Below, one piece after another: positions 33,411-41,727 of a stretch of 64,000 nucleotides of DNA. Made by a program: the position numbers and the translations under genes. The notes under the pieces are model-generated. The model made no database searches. It was not told the DNA's origin and saw only the letters and a list, made by a program, of their open reading frames with translations. Numbering within the stretch: position 1 is the first letter of the stretch; the number at the start of each line of letters is the position of its first letter. This stretch comes from Nannocystis sp. RBIL2 (GTDB taxonomy: Bacteria > Myxococcota_A > Polyangia > Nannocystales > Nannocystaceae), in the NCBI RefSeq assembly GCF_026626745.1, contig NZ_JAPNJW010000001.1, positions 1,704,001 to 1,768,000 on the forward strand. Reading direction: 5' to 3'.

Positions 33411-33917
33411 TCAAGTGGTGCCGTGAGCGGCGAGCCACTTGTGCATGAACGGCACGCTGGCCTCCCAGCCCTCGCGGAGCTGCTTCTCGAGCGAGCTCTC
33501 GATCAGGCCGCCGACGCCGAACACCTTGGCCTCGACGACGAGGTCGGCGATCCGGCGCACCTTGTTGTCGCCGATCGGCTCGATGCGCAGGGTGCCCTCG
33601 TTGCGGACCTTGTCGGCCATCGAGCTCGGGGTGACCTTCCACGTCCAGATCTTGGTCGCGCGGTCGAGCGAGCCGTCCTCGACGTAGCTGAAGTTGGGCC
33701 CGACGAGCTTGGCGATCGGCCCCGGCAGGTTCATCTTCGGCGTCCCCTTGACCTTGCGGGTCACGGTCGTGTCGGTCTCGCGCTGCTCGAGGATGTCGTA
33801 GCCGGAGAACCCGAGCCCCTCGAGGTACAGCTTCTTGTTGTACTCCTGGTCGAGGAAGACCTTCCAAAAGGTGTCAGCGTCGCAATTGATCTCGTGGACG
33901 AGCGTGAACTTGGACAT
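33411..33917 (-). CDS. DUF2505/SRPBCC-type protein
   Basis: A 168-residue protein beginning MSKFTLVHEINCDADTFWKV, the usual opening of DUF2505-like START/SRPBCC folds. It has alternating strands (TTVTRKVKGTPKMNLPGPIA) and a long C-terminal helix. Such folds hold a hydrophobic ligand in a cavity; no catalytic residue is predicted. The ATG at 33917 fits the start of the fold. TAAAGT about 35 nt upstream (33952-33957) with TTCCCG 17 nt before it is a possible promoter. It is probably cytoplasmic and monocistronic. Confidence 0.8.
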   Translation of the reverse strand: MSKFTLVHEINCDADTFWKVFLDQEYNKKLYLEGLGFSGYDILEQRETDTTVTRKVKGTPKMNLPGPIAKLVGPNFSYVEDGSLDRATKIWTWKVTPSSMADKVRNEGTLRIEPIGDNKVRRIADLVVEAKVFGVGGLIESSLEKQLREGWEASVPFMHKWLAAHGTT

Positions 33918-34012
33918 GCTGTGGGCCTTTGCTGCTGCTGCTGCGCGCCGGACTTTAGCAGCGCGCCCCGCCTGCGGGAAGCGCAGATCCACGCAAGGCG
34001 GCCCTGCGGCGG

Positions 34013-37000
34013 CTACGGCCGCGTACGCCGGACGAACAGCACCCCGAGCCACGTGCCGACGACGTCGCTGCGGCCGTCGCCGTCGATGTCGGGGAACCCC
34101 ACCACCTCGAGCGGCACGTCGACCAGGGTGACCTGCGCGACCCCGTCCTCGCCGCGCAGCCACACGTGCGTGCCGTTCGCGTCGGCGATCGCGAGGTCGA
34201 AGCGGCCGTCGCGGTCGACGTCGGCGACGCGGCGGAGCACCGCGTCGTCCTGCGCGTCGCGCTGCTGCAGCAGCGACCGGCGCTCGGGCGCGCCGCGGTC
34301 GTGGCGGTAGAAAGACGCGCCTTCTTGCGTCACCAGCTCGACGCGCCCGGCGGCGTCGGGCGGCCCGAACATCGCCACCTCCCCGGGCAGCGCCGCGGGG
34401 CTCGACCACGCCCCGTCGACCTCGGCCCGGACGAGCGTGTTGACGCCGGGTTCGACGCTGTGGACCAGGATGTCGGCGCGGCGATCACCGTCGACGTCGC
34501 CGAGATCGAGCGCCGAAGAGTACGTGTCGACCTCGGCCACGGCGACGAACGGCGCGAACTGCAGCGGCCCGGTCCCGCGGGCCACCGCGACGAAGGCCTG
34601 CTCCCTCATGAGCAGCGCGACGAGATCGGACAGACCGTCGCCATCGAGGTCGGCGACCTTCACCGACCGCACGAAGGCATCGGTCAGCTCGGGGAGGACG
34701 ATCGGGGCCTCGCGCGCGTCCGGGCGAAACGGATGGACCTCGATGATGCCGTCCGGCGAGCTGACGGTGAGGATCCCGAGCGCGTCGCTGTCGTCGAGGT
34801 CGCCGAGGGCCAGCGAACCGCGGAGGTGCCCGTCGTTGATGGCCCGACCGCGCGCGAGCGGATCGGTCTCGGCGCCCCACAGCACGCTGACCCCGCCCGC
34901 CGCATCGCCCGCCGTGAACACCACGTCGTCGATCCCGTCGCCGTCGATGTCGCCGAACTCGAGCTCGTACGGCATCCCGACGAGCCACCTGCTCGAGGTA
35001 TGCACCGGTCGCGCGACCGGGCGCATGAGGTGCGTGGCGATGCCCGAGCGCGACAGCGTGACGACGTCGAATTGCGCGTCGCCGACGGCGAAGGCTCCCG
35101 CGGTGCCCTCGACGAAGCTGGTGCGCCCGATCCCGGGCTCGAAGGTGCCGTCGCCGAGCCCGCGCTGCGAGTAAAAAGACCCCGACTGGATCGCCGACGC
35201 GATGTCGAGCCGGCCGTCGCCGTCGAGATCGCGGAGCGTGTGCGGCGGCTGGATGTCCGGGAGGACCGTCGCCGCCGCGGTCCCGCTGGCGAGGCCGGAC
35301 ACGACCACGCCCGCTTGATAGGCGCTGATCACCGCCTCCACTGCGCCGTCGCCGTCGAGGTCGCCGACGGCGAACCCGCCCGGGCGAAACGCATCCACCT
35401 CGAGGCCCGTCAACGCCCCGAGGTCGTGGGTCTCGGCGGCGACGAAGTTCGGACCCTCGGGGACCATGTGCGCGAGGACGGCGGCCTGCTCGTCGCGGGC
35501 GTACATCAGCAGCTCGTCGACGCCGTCCTCGTCGAAGTCGACCGGGACGATGCCGAAGACGTCCTGCCACGGGCCCAGCGGAGCCTCGTCGGCGACGCTG
35601 CCGTCGGCGGCGAAGCGCAGCAGCGACGCGCCCTTGCCGTCGTAGCCCCCGCCCCCGTCGGGGACCGACAGCGCTGCGATCGCCGCCGGCGACGCGGGCC
35701 CGGTGCGCACCGGCACCAGCTCGTAGGGCAGCACCGCGGCCTGGTGCGGCGGACGCAACACGTACGAGCCACCCGCGCCGGCCTGCGCCAGCCACACGTT
35801 CGTCACGTCGGACACGAGGATGTCGGCCAGGCCATCGCCGGTGGCGTCGGCGATCGTCAGCCCCATCGGCTTGACCGAGAGGTCGAGCTCGGCGATCCGC
35901 TCGAGCCCGCGGTCGGCGCGGCCGCGCAGCACGAGCAGCCGGGAGTCGCTGATCGCCGCGACGTCGAGCAGCGGATCGCCGTCGAGGTGGCCGGTCGTCA
36001 CCGCGCTGGTGTACAGGCTGCTCTCCACCGTCGCGTCGCGCCAGATCTCGATCGCCGCGCCGACCGAGGCGTACGCGCCCCACTGGACGAACCCCCACCC
36101 GCCGATCAGCAGGCCGCCGTCGTCGCTCCCGCCGACCCAGGTGCCCGCGCTCTGCATCGACTCCTCGAGCCGGCCGAGCCACGTCGAGCCCTTGCCGAAC
36201 CATGTCGTGATGCCGCGCGCCGACGGCACGGTGACGCCGAAGAAGCCGCTGGCGGCCACCGGCCCGACCACCAGCCCCGCGGCGTCCTCGTCGTTGCCCG
36301 TGGCCGCCATCGGCAGGGCGGTCGGGCTGGAGAAGCGGCCATGGCCGTCGTTGCGGTGGACCAGCACCTGGGTCGAGTCGGCGCGGGTGAAGGCGTCGAG
36401 GTCGCCGTCGCCGTCGTGATCGCCGAGGTCGATCCACTGCATCGACCCCGACGCCAGGCTCGCAGTCGCCGCCCGCAGCCCGCCGTCACCTGTCCCGAAG
36501 AACACCTGCAGCGCCAGGCCGGCGTCGACCACCACAAGGTCGAGGTGCTCGTCGCCGTCGACGTCGCCCACGTCGAGCCGCAGCGGGGACCGGCCGGCCG
36601 GGTGCTCGCGCATGGTCCCCGTCGACGGATCGATCACCGCGATCACGCCCTCCTCCGGGAGGGTCGCGACCAGCTCGGGCGCGCCGTCGCCCGCGAGGTC
36701 GGCGGCCACGAGCGCCGCTGCCTCGTCGCGCAAAACGACCTCGCGGCGGCGCTGGAGCCGGCCCGAGGCGTCGGCGGCGAACACCACCACCACCGGCGGC
36801 TCGCTCAGCGCCACTGCGACCTCGCCCGGCAGCGCCGCGATCGCCACCGGCATCTGGGCGGGAAAGGCCAGCATCGTCCGCTGTCCTTCGGGCCAGGCGA
36901 CCACCAGCTGCTCGCCCGTGCGGTCGAGCACGACCTGCTCACGCTCGCCGTCGCCGTCGAGGTCGACCTCGACCGCCTCGTCGACCCGCGGCGAGACGAA

Positions 37001-37153
37001 CTTCCACCCCAAGTCGCGCGCGCACAGCCGCTCCAGCGGGCCGCACGGCCCCTCGGCGCCGCCGCACGTCATGGCCGCGAGCGCCAGGCCGACGACGCCC
37101 GCCCACGCGCCCGAGCGCGGCGCGGAGGCAGGTCGACGGCGACGCGGCCACAT
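34013..37153 (-). CDS. Large FG-GAP/VCBS-repeat exported protein
   Basis: A 1046-residue protein. After a signal-like N-terminus (VVGLALAAMTCGG) it is made almost wholly of FG-GAP repeats with the calcium-loop pattern DxDGDGxxD. At least twelve are visible (for example VDLDGDGEREQVV, DHDGDGDLDAFT, DIDGDGIDDVVF, DVDRDGRFDLAI). These should fold as one or more integrin-like seven-blade propellers, exposed outside the cytoplasm and binding calcium. The ATG at 37153 is preferred because TAGACT lies 8 nt before it; an ATG at 37198 is in frame. The Cys at the signal end has Thr at -1, a poor lipobox. Confidence 0.85.
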   Translation of the reverse strand: MWPRRRRPASAPRSGAWAGVVGLALAAMTCGGAEGPCGPLERLCARDLGWKFVSPRVDEAVEVDLDGDGEREQVVLDRTGEQLVVAWPEGQRTMLAFPAQMPVAIAALPGEVAVALSEPPVVVVFAADASGRLQRRREVVLRDEAAALVAADLAGDGAPELVATLPEEGVIAVIDPSTGTMREHPAGRSPLRLDVGDVDGDEHLDLVVVDAGLALQVFFGTGDGGLRAATASLASGSMQWIDLGDHDGDGDLDAFTRADSTQVLVHRNDGHGRFSSPTALPMAATGNDEDAAGLVVGPVAASGFFGVTVPSARGITTWFGKGSTWLGRLEESMQSAGTWVGGSDDGGLLIGGWGFVQWGAYASVGAAIEIWRDATVESSLYTSAVTTGHLDGDPLLDVAAISDSRLLVLRGRADRGLERIAELDLSVKPMGLTIADATGDGLADILVSDVTNVWLAQAGAGGSYVLRPPHQAAVLPYELVPVRTGPASPAAIAALSVPDGGGGYDGKGASLLRFAADGSVADEAPLGPWQDVFGIVPVDFDEDGVDELLMYARDEQAAVLAHMVPEGPNFVAAETHDLGALTGLEVDAFRPGGFAVGDLDGDGAVEAVISAYQAGVVVSGLASGTAAATVLPDIQPPHTLRDLDGDGRLDIASAIQSGSFYSQRGLGDGTFEPGIGRTSFVEGTAGAFAVGDAQFDVVTLSRSGIATHLMRPVARPVHTSSRWLVGMPYELEFGDIDGDGIDDVVFTAGDAAGGVSVLWGAETDPLARGRAINDGHLRGSLALGDLDDSDALGILTVSSPDGIIEVHPFRPDAREAPIVLPELTDAFVRSVKVADLDGDGLSDLVALLMREQAFVAVARGTGPLQFAPFVAVAEVDTYSSALDLGDVDGDRRADILVHSVEPGVNTLVRAEVDGAWSSPAALPGEVAMFGPPDAAGRVELVTQEGASFYRHDRGAPERRSLLQQRDAQDDAVLRRVADVDRDGRFDLAIADANGTHVWLRGEDGVAQVTLVDVPLEVVGFPDIDGDGRSDVVGTWLGVLFVRRTRP

Positions 37154-37161
37154 GCCGGCCC

Positions 37162-37167
37162 AGTCTA
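37162..37167 (-). promoter_or_regulatory. -10-like hexamer (TAGACT) 8 nt before the FG-GAP gene
   Basis: On the minus strand TAGACT precedes the ATG at 37153 by 8 nt, with no Shine-Dalgarno between. No clear -35 is seen. Confidence 0.35.
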
Positions 37168-37286
37168 CACCGGCCCCGGCAAAACGGCGCCTGCGCACGC
37201 CCCGCGGCGCGCCCGGACCCTCCCCGACCGCGGGACGGTGGCCCGCCTGCCGGTCGCTCCCTCGCGGGAGACTCGCCGGCGCTTTG

Positions 37287-37310
37287 GGACATGCCCCTCG
37301 GGACAGCTCA
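37287..37310. repeat. 14-bp-period palindrome array, site A (2 units)
   Basis: Two 10-bp units (GGACATGCCC and the degenerate GGACAGCTCA) separated by CTCG. It overlaps the stop codon of the lipoprotein gene at 37308. Five related sites lie at 43971, 46767, 48173, 49760 and 51801. Confidence 0.6.
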
Positions 37311-37712
37311 CTCCGCGATCAGCACCGGCCGGCGCGGGCCCGGATCGACCGTCACCTCCGTCAACCAGCCCGAGTCCTCCGGATAGAACACGATCGCGGA
37401 GCCTGGCCCGCACACTCCCTCGCACGAGGTCGGCCGCTCCGACAGGCCCCCGCACATCCGCGGGCTCGAGCGGATGTAGCGGAGACAGGCGCGGGCGCTT
37501 TCGCGGTCGTAGTCGCCGCAGGTCGCGGCGAAATCCTCCGGGCTGCCGGCGTCCTCGTACGCGAGCCGCTCGCACTCCACCAGCGGCTCCTGGCTGTCGG
37601 CGCGCTTGCGGTTGTACTTGCATATCCCGCGCGTCACGCCGCGCCAGAACGTCTCCGGTCCGGCGCTACAGCCGGACAGCAACAAACAGACTACGAGAAC
37701 CATACGCGTCAT
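37308..37712 (-). CDS. Small Cys-containing lipoprotein
   Basis: A 134-residue protein with a clear lipoprotein signal (MTRMVLVVCLLLSGCSAG). The mature part carries six further Cys (ICKYNRK, VECERLAYED, ATCGDYDRESARACLRYI, SCEGVCGPG). No family recognised. An ATG at 37730 is in frame, but the shorter start gives the better signal peptide. It is probably anchored in the envelope. The stop codon lies inside a 14-bp-period repeat site. Confidence 0.7.
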   Translation of the reverse strand: MTRMVLVVCLLLSGCSAGPETFWRGVTRGICKYNRKRADSQEPLVECERLAYEDAGSPEDFAATCGDYDRESARACLRYIRSSPRMCGGLSERPTSCEGVCGPGSAIVFYPEDSGWLTEVTVDPGPRRPVLIAE

Positions 37713-38077
37713 CACCGCGATGGTGTCCACGGCCCGCGGTCAAGCAAAAGGCGCCCGCACGAACACTGTTAGCATTGCCGAGGCGCGGCGATGAAACGTC
37801 TGCCTGTCGGCGCGCCGCCTCGCGGGCACGAACGCGCGCGAACGCGGGGGTCGGCCGACGCGAACAGCCGCGATTCACCACACCACCGGAAGACCGCCCC
37901 CACCTCGTATGATTGGCGGGGCCGCGTGTCCTCGCCGGCGCGGCCGGCCACGAGCCTCGCGCGAGCCCGTCGCCGCGGGCCCGCGCCCGACCCGCGCGAG
38001 CCACGACCGGCGCTTACCGCCGAGCTCGCCCGAAATTTCGCCGTCTGCGGCCCCGCCGAGCCCCGTGGCGGCCGTCT
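37713..38077. other. Divergent intergenic stretch without a recognised gene
   Basis: About 365 bp between a minus-strand lipoprotein and a plus-strand oxidoreductase. A short frame at 37791-38081 (96 codons, Arg/Pro-rich) has no protein-like features and was not accepted. TGTTAGCATT near 37767 resembles the -10 regions used elsewhere but has no gene to serve. Confidence 0.4.
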
Positions 38078-38106
38078 TTGACCGCGAGCGCCGCGGCCGG
38101 TACGCT
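38078..38106 (+). promoter_or_regulatory. Sigma-70-like promoter of the quinone oxidoreductase gene
   Basis: TTGACC at 38078-38083, a 17-nt spacer and TACGCT at 38101-38106, with the ATG 11 nt further on. This is the best match to the sigma-70 consensus in the window. Confidence 0.7.
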
Positions 38107-38117
38107 CGCGCGCTCGC

Positions 38118-39245
38118 ATGACCGCACTGAACCTGCCCCCCGGACACCGCGTCGTCGTCAAAGAGCTCGCCGAGGATCCGGCCGAGGCGATCGAGCATTA
38201 CATGTCCTTGGAGCCAGTCGAACCGCCGGACCCGCGCCTGCTCGCGGAGACCGACGTGATCGTGCGGATCCGCAGCGCCGCGGTCGGCTGGGTCGATTTG
38301 CTGATGACGAGCGGCCAATATCAACACGCGCCGCCCCTGCCCTACACGCCCGGGCTCGAGTACGCCGGCGAGGTCGCGTGGCTCGGCCCCGGCGTCGACC
38401 CCGAGCAATTGCAAGTCGGCGATCCGGTGCTGGTCGACGGCCTGCTCACTGGGCCGCGCTCGGTCGGCGCCTATCAGACCTACGGCGGCTTCGCCGATTA
38501 CGCCGTCGCGCCCGCCGCGGCAGTGCGCCGCCTGCCCGCCGGCCTCGACTTCGATCAGGGCTGCAACCTGCTCGGCAATTACGAGACCGCCTACCACTGC
38601 CTCGTCACCTGCGGCCAGGTGCAGCCCGGCGAGACCGTGCTGATCCACGGCGCCTCCGGCTCGACCGGCCTGGCCGCCGTCCACGTCGCCAAGCTGCTCG
38701 GCGCCACCGTGATCGCCACCGGCCGCTCCGACGACAAGCTGGCCGAGGTGCGGGCCCAGGGCGCCGACTACGTGATCAATTGCAAGAACCTGGACGGCAG
38801 CCCCGGCGTGCGTCGCTTCCGCGACGAGGTCAAGGCGCTCACCCGCGGCCACGGCGTCGACGTCGTGCACGACGGGGTCGGCGGCGACATCTCGCTCGAG
38901 AGCCTGCGCTGCGTGAAGTTCGGCGCGCGCTTCCTGATCGTCGGCTGGGCCGCCACCCCGGCGGTCGCCCGCGGCAAGGGCCAACGCGGCGCCCCGAACG
39001 CCAACATGCTGCCGACCAATCTGATCATGATGAAGGGCCTCACCGTGCGCGGCTGTCCGACGGTGCTGTCGACCCTGCACGACCCGACGATCCGCGCGCC
39101 GCGGCTGGCCGCGATCTTCCAATGGGTCGAGGAGGGCCGGCTCCGTCCCCACGTCTCGCGCGAGTTCCCGCTGACCGCCTACAAAGAGGCCATGCTGGCC
39201 AAGTGGCGCGGCGAGTTCGTCGGCGGCTGCGTCCTGCGGCCCTGA
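38118..39245 (+). CDS. MDR-family NADPH:quinone-type oxidoreductase
   Basis: A 375-residue medium-chain dehydrogenase/reductase. The GroES-like N-terminal domain has YTPGLEYAGEVAWLGPGVD. The cofactor domain has the quinone-reductase form of the Rossmann loop (IHGASGSTGLAAVHVAKLLG) followed by ATGRSDDKLAEV. The catalytic and structural zinc ligands of alcohol dehydrogenases are not evident, which points to the zinc-free quinone reductase/enoyl reductase branch. It should reduce an enone or quinone with NAD(P)H in the cytoplasm. Transcribed alone. Confidence 0.88.
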   Translation: MTALNLPPGHRVVVKELAEDPAEAIEHYMSLEPVEPPDPRLLAETDVIVRIRSAAVGWVDLLMTSGQYQHAPPLPYTPGLEYAGEVAWLGPGVDPEQLQVGDPVLVDGLLTGPRSVGAYQTYGGFADYAVAPAAAVRRLPAGLDFDQGCNLLGNYETAYHCLVTCGQVQPGETVLIHGASGSTGLAAVHVAKLLGATVIATGRSDDKLAEVRAQGADYVINCKNLDGSPGVRRFRDEVKALTRGHGVDVVHDGVGGDISLESLRCVKFGARFLIVGWAATPAVARGKGQRGAPNANMLPTNLIMMKGLTVRGCPTVLSTLHDPTIRAPRLAAIFQWVEEGRLRPHVSREFPLTAYKEAMLAKWRGEFVGGCVLRP

Positions 39246-39645
39246 CGCGCGCAAGGTCCGCGGCGAGCTCGGCGTATCTACGCCCGCCCGGCGGCCTCGA
39301 CCATAACAGCCCACAACCGCCGCATTGGCGGCGAAGCTGCCCTATCTCGCGGCTTGCGCGGGGGGCCCCCGCTGCTAGCGTGGATGGGAATCATCGGTGC
39401 GAATGCAGGGGCCTCACCGGCCTCATCGCATTGGCGCCGTCGCCGCCAGAACGCGCCCCGGAGCCTCGTAGCGAGGTCTTGCGCGTTGGCGCGCGGCGGC
39501 GACCGAGCTCGTCCCGGCAAATATGAATCGATGAGCTTGCACTTCCGGCGATGCGGTGCATGCCCTCAGCGCCGCTTGCCCTGGCGAGCCGCCGGGCGGG
39601 CAACAACTCGAAAACGCATCACCCGAGAGACAAAGGGAGATACTC
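39246..39645. other. Intergenic stretch before the OB-fold lipoprotein
   Basis: About 400 bp. The only signal seen is TTGCGC-N15-TAGCGT at 39354-39380, a weak promoter candidate that shares TGCTAGCGTG with the promoter at 24275 and with 49612 (minus strand). No coding pattern recognised. Confidence 0.35.
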
Positions 39646-40509
39646 ATGCGACGAGACATTCATGCCCAAGCGTGGGCCATTGCGGCGCTGTTCACCGTGG
39701 TCGCCACCGGCGCCTGCAACAGCGAGCGCGAGCGGACGGCCGATCGCCCGGCCCAGCAGGCCGAGCGCGCGCCCATGCCTCTGCCGACCACCGACGTCGA
39801 CCAGGTGAAGGAGCACCCGGCCTGGTACTACGACAAGAAGGTCCGCGTCACGGGCGAGATCGACGAGGTCTACAGCGACCAGGCGTTCCGCCTCGAGGGC
39901 ACCGGCTGGGCGTTCGATGACGACATCACCGTGCTGATGAAGAAGCCGATGGACGCCGCCTCGCACACGTCCTACGCCAAGGACGACGAGCTGATCGTCA
40001 CCGGCACCGTGCGCCGCTTCGTGGTCGCCGACGTCGAGCGCGACCTCGGCTGGGACCTGAGCCCGGAGATCGAGATCAAGCTCAAGGAGCGCCCCGTGCT
40101 GATCGCCGAGGCCGTCCGCAAGATCTCCCCGGAGCAGGCCAAGGCCGCCGCCGAGGTGATGAAGGGCGATGTCGAGACCGTCACCGAGATCCTCGCAGTC
40201 ACCGACCAGAAGTCGCTGCACGGCAAGAACGTCGACCTGAACCGTGAGAAGGTCCAGACGATCGTCGGCAAGGGCATGTGGATCGGGCCGAGCACCGGCG
40301 AGAAGCTGTTCGTGGTCCCGAAGGAGATGCCGAAGGACGTCGTCGCCGGCGACTACGTCACCGTCTCGGGCGAGCTCGAAGAGGTCCCTGCCAACGCGAT
40401 CGAGGCGTGGGAGCTGCCCAAGGAGATGGCGAACGACCTCGGCAAGGTCGTGTTCATCGACGACGCGCGCGTGCGCGAGATCGCCGACGACGACCAGCGC
40501 CGCAACTGA
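39646..40509 (+). CDS. Lipoprotein with OB-fold-like domains
   Basis: A 287-residue protein. The ATG at 39646 has a good Shine-Dalgarno (AAGGGAG, about 7 nt away) and gives a lipoprotein signal (AIAALFTVVATGACNSE). The mature protein seems to hold two small beta barrels of OB type, each built as gain/strand/'TG' turns (KKVRVTGEIDEVYSDQAFRL, ELIVTGTVRRFVVADVER; then DYVTVSGELEEVPANAIEAW), linked by a charged helix (SPEQAKAAAEVMKGDVE). Function unknown. It is followed by a 126-residue gene after 7 bp. Confidence 0.7.
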   Translation: MRRDIHAQAWAIAALFTVVATGACNSERERTADRPAQQAERAPMPLPTTDVDQVKEHPAWYYDKKVRVTGEIDEVYSDQAFRLEGTGWAFDDDITVLMKKPMDAASHTSYAKDDELIVTGTVRRFVVADVERDLGWDLSPEIEIKLKERPVLIAEAVRKISPEQAKAAAEVMKGDVETVTEILAVTDQKSLHGKNVDLNREKVQTIVGKGMWIGPSTGEKLFVVPKEMPKDVVAGDYVTVSGELEEVPANAIEAWELPKEMANDLGKVVFIDDARVREIADDDQRRN

Positions 40510-40516
40510 GGCCGCC

Positions 40517-40897
40517 ATGGCGCGCCGCGCTTCGCCGCCGCTGCACACCCCCGACGGACGATACATCGTCGTCCGCGGCCGGTTGTGGCGCGCGGCGAAT
40601 CCTTTTTTGGCCGACGACGTCCGCGCCGCGCTTGTGCAGTCATTGATGACTGCGCGCCGCGACGTCCGCCGCGCCCAGGCCGAGGGCGACGCCGCCGGCC
40701 TGCGCGCCGCCCGGGCCCGGGTGCACGCCGCCAAGGTCGGCCTCGGCGAGCGCGGCCCGGTGTGGTGGACCGACGGCGCGCCGGACCTCGGCCGTCGCAT
40801 GATCCACAATACCGAGTACGCTGAATGGTACCGCGAGCGAGCGGCAGAGCTTGCACAACCGGGCGACCCGCCTATACATTTGGCAGGAGTCACGTAA
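40517..40897 (+). CDS. Conserved small protein of unknown function
   Basis: A 126-residue cytoplasmic protein with the pattern GRLWRAANPFLADDVR, then LVQSLMTARRDVR and LGERGPVWWTDGAPDLGRRM. I recognise this as a widespread short conserved protein without known role. No signal peptide or span. It starts 7 bp after the OB-fold lipoprotein and is probably cotranscribed with it. Confidence 0.7.
   Translation: MARRASPPLHTPDGRYIVVRGRLWRAANPFLADDVRAALVQSLMTARRDVRRAQAEGDAAGLRAARARVHAAKVGLGERGPVWWTDGAPDLGRRMIHNTEYAEWYRERAAELAQPGDPPIHLAGVT
40851..40878 (+). promoter_or_regulatory. Promoter candidate inside the end of the previous gene
   Basis: TTGCAC at 40851-40856 and TATACA at 40873-40878 with a 16-nt spacer, 25 nt before the ATG of the Cys-rich lipoprotein at 40904. 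AGGAG lies between the -10 and the start. Confidence 0.5.
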
Positions 40898-40903
40898 AAC
40901 ACC

Positions 40904-41227
40904 ATGATCAACGTCCTTCATCGCTCCTTCCTCGCGTTCGCTTTCGTGTTCGGCGCCGGCTTGGCGGCCTGCGGCGACGACAGCAGCGGCGCCACCAACC
41001 TCGAGATCAGCGCCAGCTGCAAGTCGTACTGCGACAAGGCGCGCGAGTGTGACGAAGACGTCTCGGTCGACGAGTGCGTCAACGACTGCAAGGACAAGAT
41101 CGGCAACTGCATGGCCGACGAACAGCGGGAGACGCTGGACGACCTCGAATCGTGCGCCTCGGACGCGTGCGGCGAGTTCGGCGCGTGCACCGTGGGAGCG
41201 GGGTTGCAATGCACGTTCGGACTGTGA
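40904..41227 (+). CDS. Small Cys-rich lipoprotein
   Basis: A 107-residue protein with a lipoprotein signal (FAFVFGAGLAACGDDSS). The mature 85 residues have nine further Cys (ASCKSYCDKARECDEDVS, ECVNDCKDKIGNC, SCASDACGEFGACT), spaced as in the helical Cys motifs of many myxobacterial lipoproteins. It should need oxidative folding in the envelope. Ligand unknown. Its own promoter seems to lie at 40851. Confidence 0.75.
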   Translation: MINVLHRSFLAFAFVFGAGLAACGDDSSGATNLEISASCKSYCDKARECDEDVSVDECVNDCKDKIGNCMADEQRETLDDLESCASDACGEFGACTVGAGLQCTFGL

Positions 41228-41511
41228 GCTCGGGCCCCGGCGCCCCCGGACCCGACACCATCGACCCCGCGGATCCGGGCCAGAACCCGCCCGATCCGCG
41301 AGGTCCACGCGAGGACCCTACTCCGCCGCCGCAGCAGGATCCGCGGCCGACCTCGCCGCCGCGCGAGGACCCGACCCCGCCGAGCCCGCCCGAGATCGAT
41401 CCGCCGCCGAGCGAGCCGCCGCGCATCGATCCGCCGCCCGACCGGCCGCCGAGCGAGGATCCCCCGCCCATCATCGCCGGAGCCAGCGATGGCAACTTCG
41501 GCGACCCCTGA
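41209..41511 (+). CDS. Pro-rich low-complexity protein (100 aa)
   Basis: The frame from ATG 41209 encodes almost only Pro, Asp, Glu, Arg and Ser (for example PPSPPEIDPPPSEPPRIDPP). It overlaps the previous gene by 19 bp and the next by 23 bp in other frames. No signal peptide. It could be a real disordered protein or a chance product of a G+C-rich spacer. Confidence 0.35.
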   Translation: MHVRTVSSGPGAPGPDTIDPADPGQNPPDPRGPREDPTPPPQQDPRPTSPPREDPTPPSPPEIDPPPSEPPRIDPPPDRPPSEDPPPIIAGASDGNFGDP

Positions 41512-41674
41512 CCCGCACGACCCGCTCGCGCCTCGACCGGACGACCCAGTGTTCTTCCGGTGGTGGCGCGGCGCGCCGCGTTCGGCGTACCGCCGCCCGC
41601 TGCGGCTCACCGCCGCGATGCTCCTGCTCGCTCTGGTCGCGCTCGTGGTGGTGATATTGCTGCGCTCGCTCTGA
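41489..41674 (+). CDS. Single-pass small membrane protein (61 aa)
   Basis: A Pro/Asp-rich N-terminus, an Arg-rich stretch (RRPLRL) and one C-terminal span (TAAMLLLALVALVVVILL). This tail-anchor form is plausible for a real gene. Function unknown. Confidence 0.5.
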   Translation: MATSATPDPHDPLAPRPDDPVFFRWWRGAPRSAYRRPLRLTAAMLLLALVALVVVILLRSL

Positions 41675-41727
41675 ATCGCCGCGGTCGCTGTGCATATTTG
41701 CGCGTGCCGTAGTCGTCGACTGGTGGC

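Noticed and set aside
33918..34409. Upstream extension of the DUF2505 gene to 34409
   Set aside because: Arg/Ala-rich shadow of the FG-GAP gene. The family start MSKFTLVHE is at 33917.
34166..37912. An open frame of 1248 codons on the plus strand opposite the FG-GAP gene
   Set aside because: Antisense shadow. The minus strand shows repeated calcium-loop motifs and a signal peptide; the plus frame shows none.
37791..38081. A 96-codon plus-strand frame with a promoter-like TGTTAGCATT upstream
   Set aside because: Arg/Pro-rich composition, no Shine-Dalgarno, no recognisable fold, and it runs into the promoter of the next gene.
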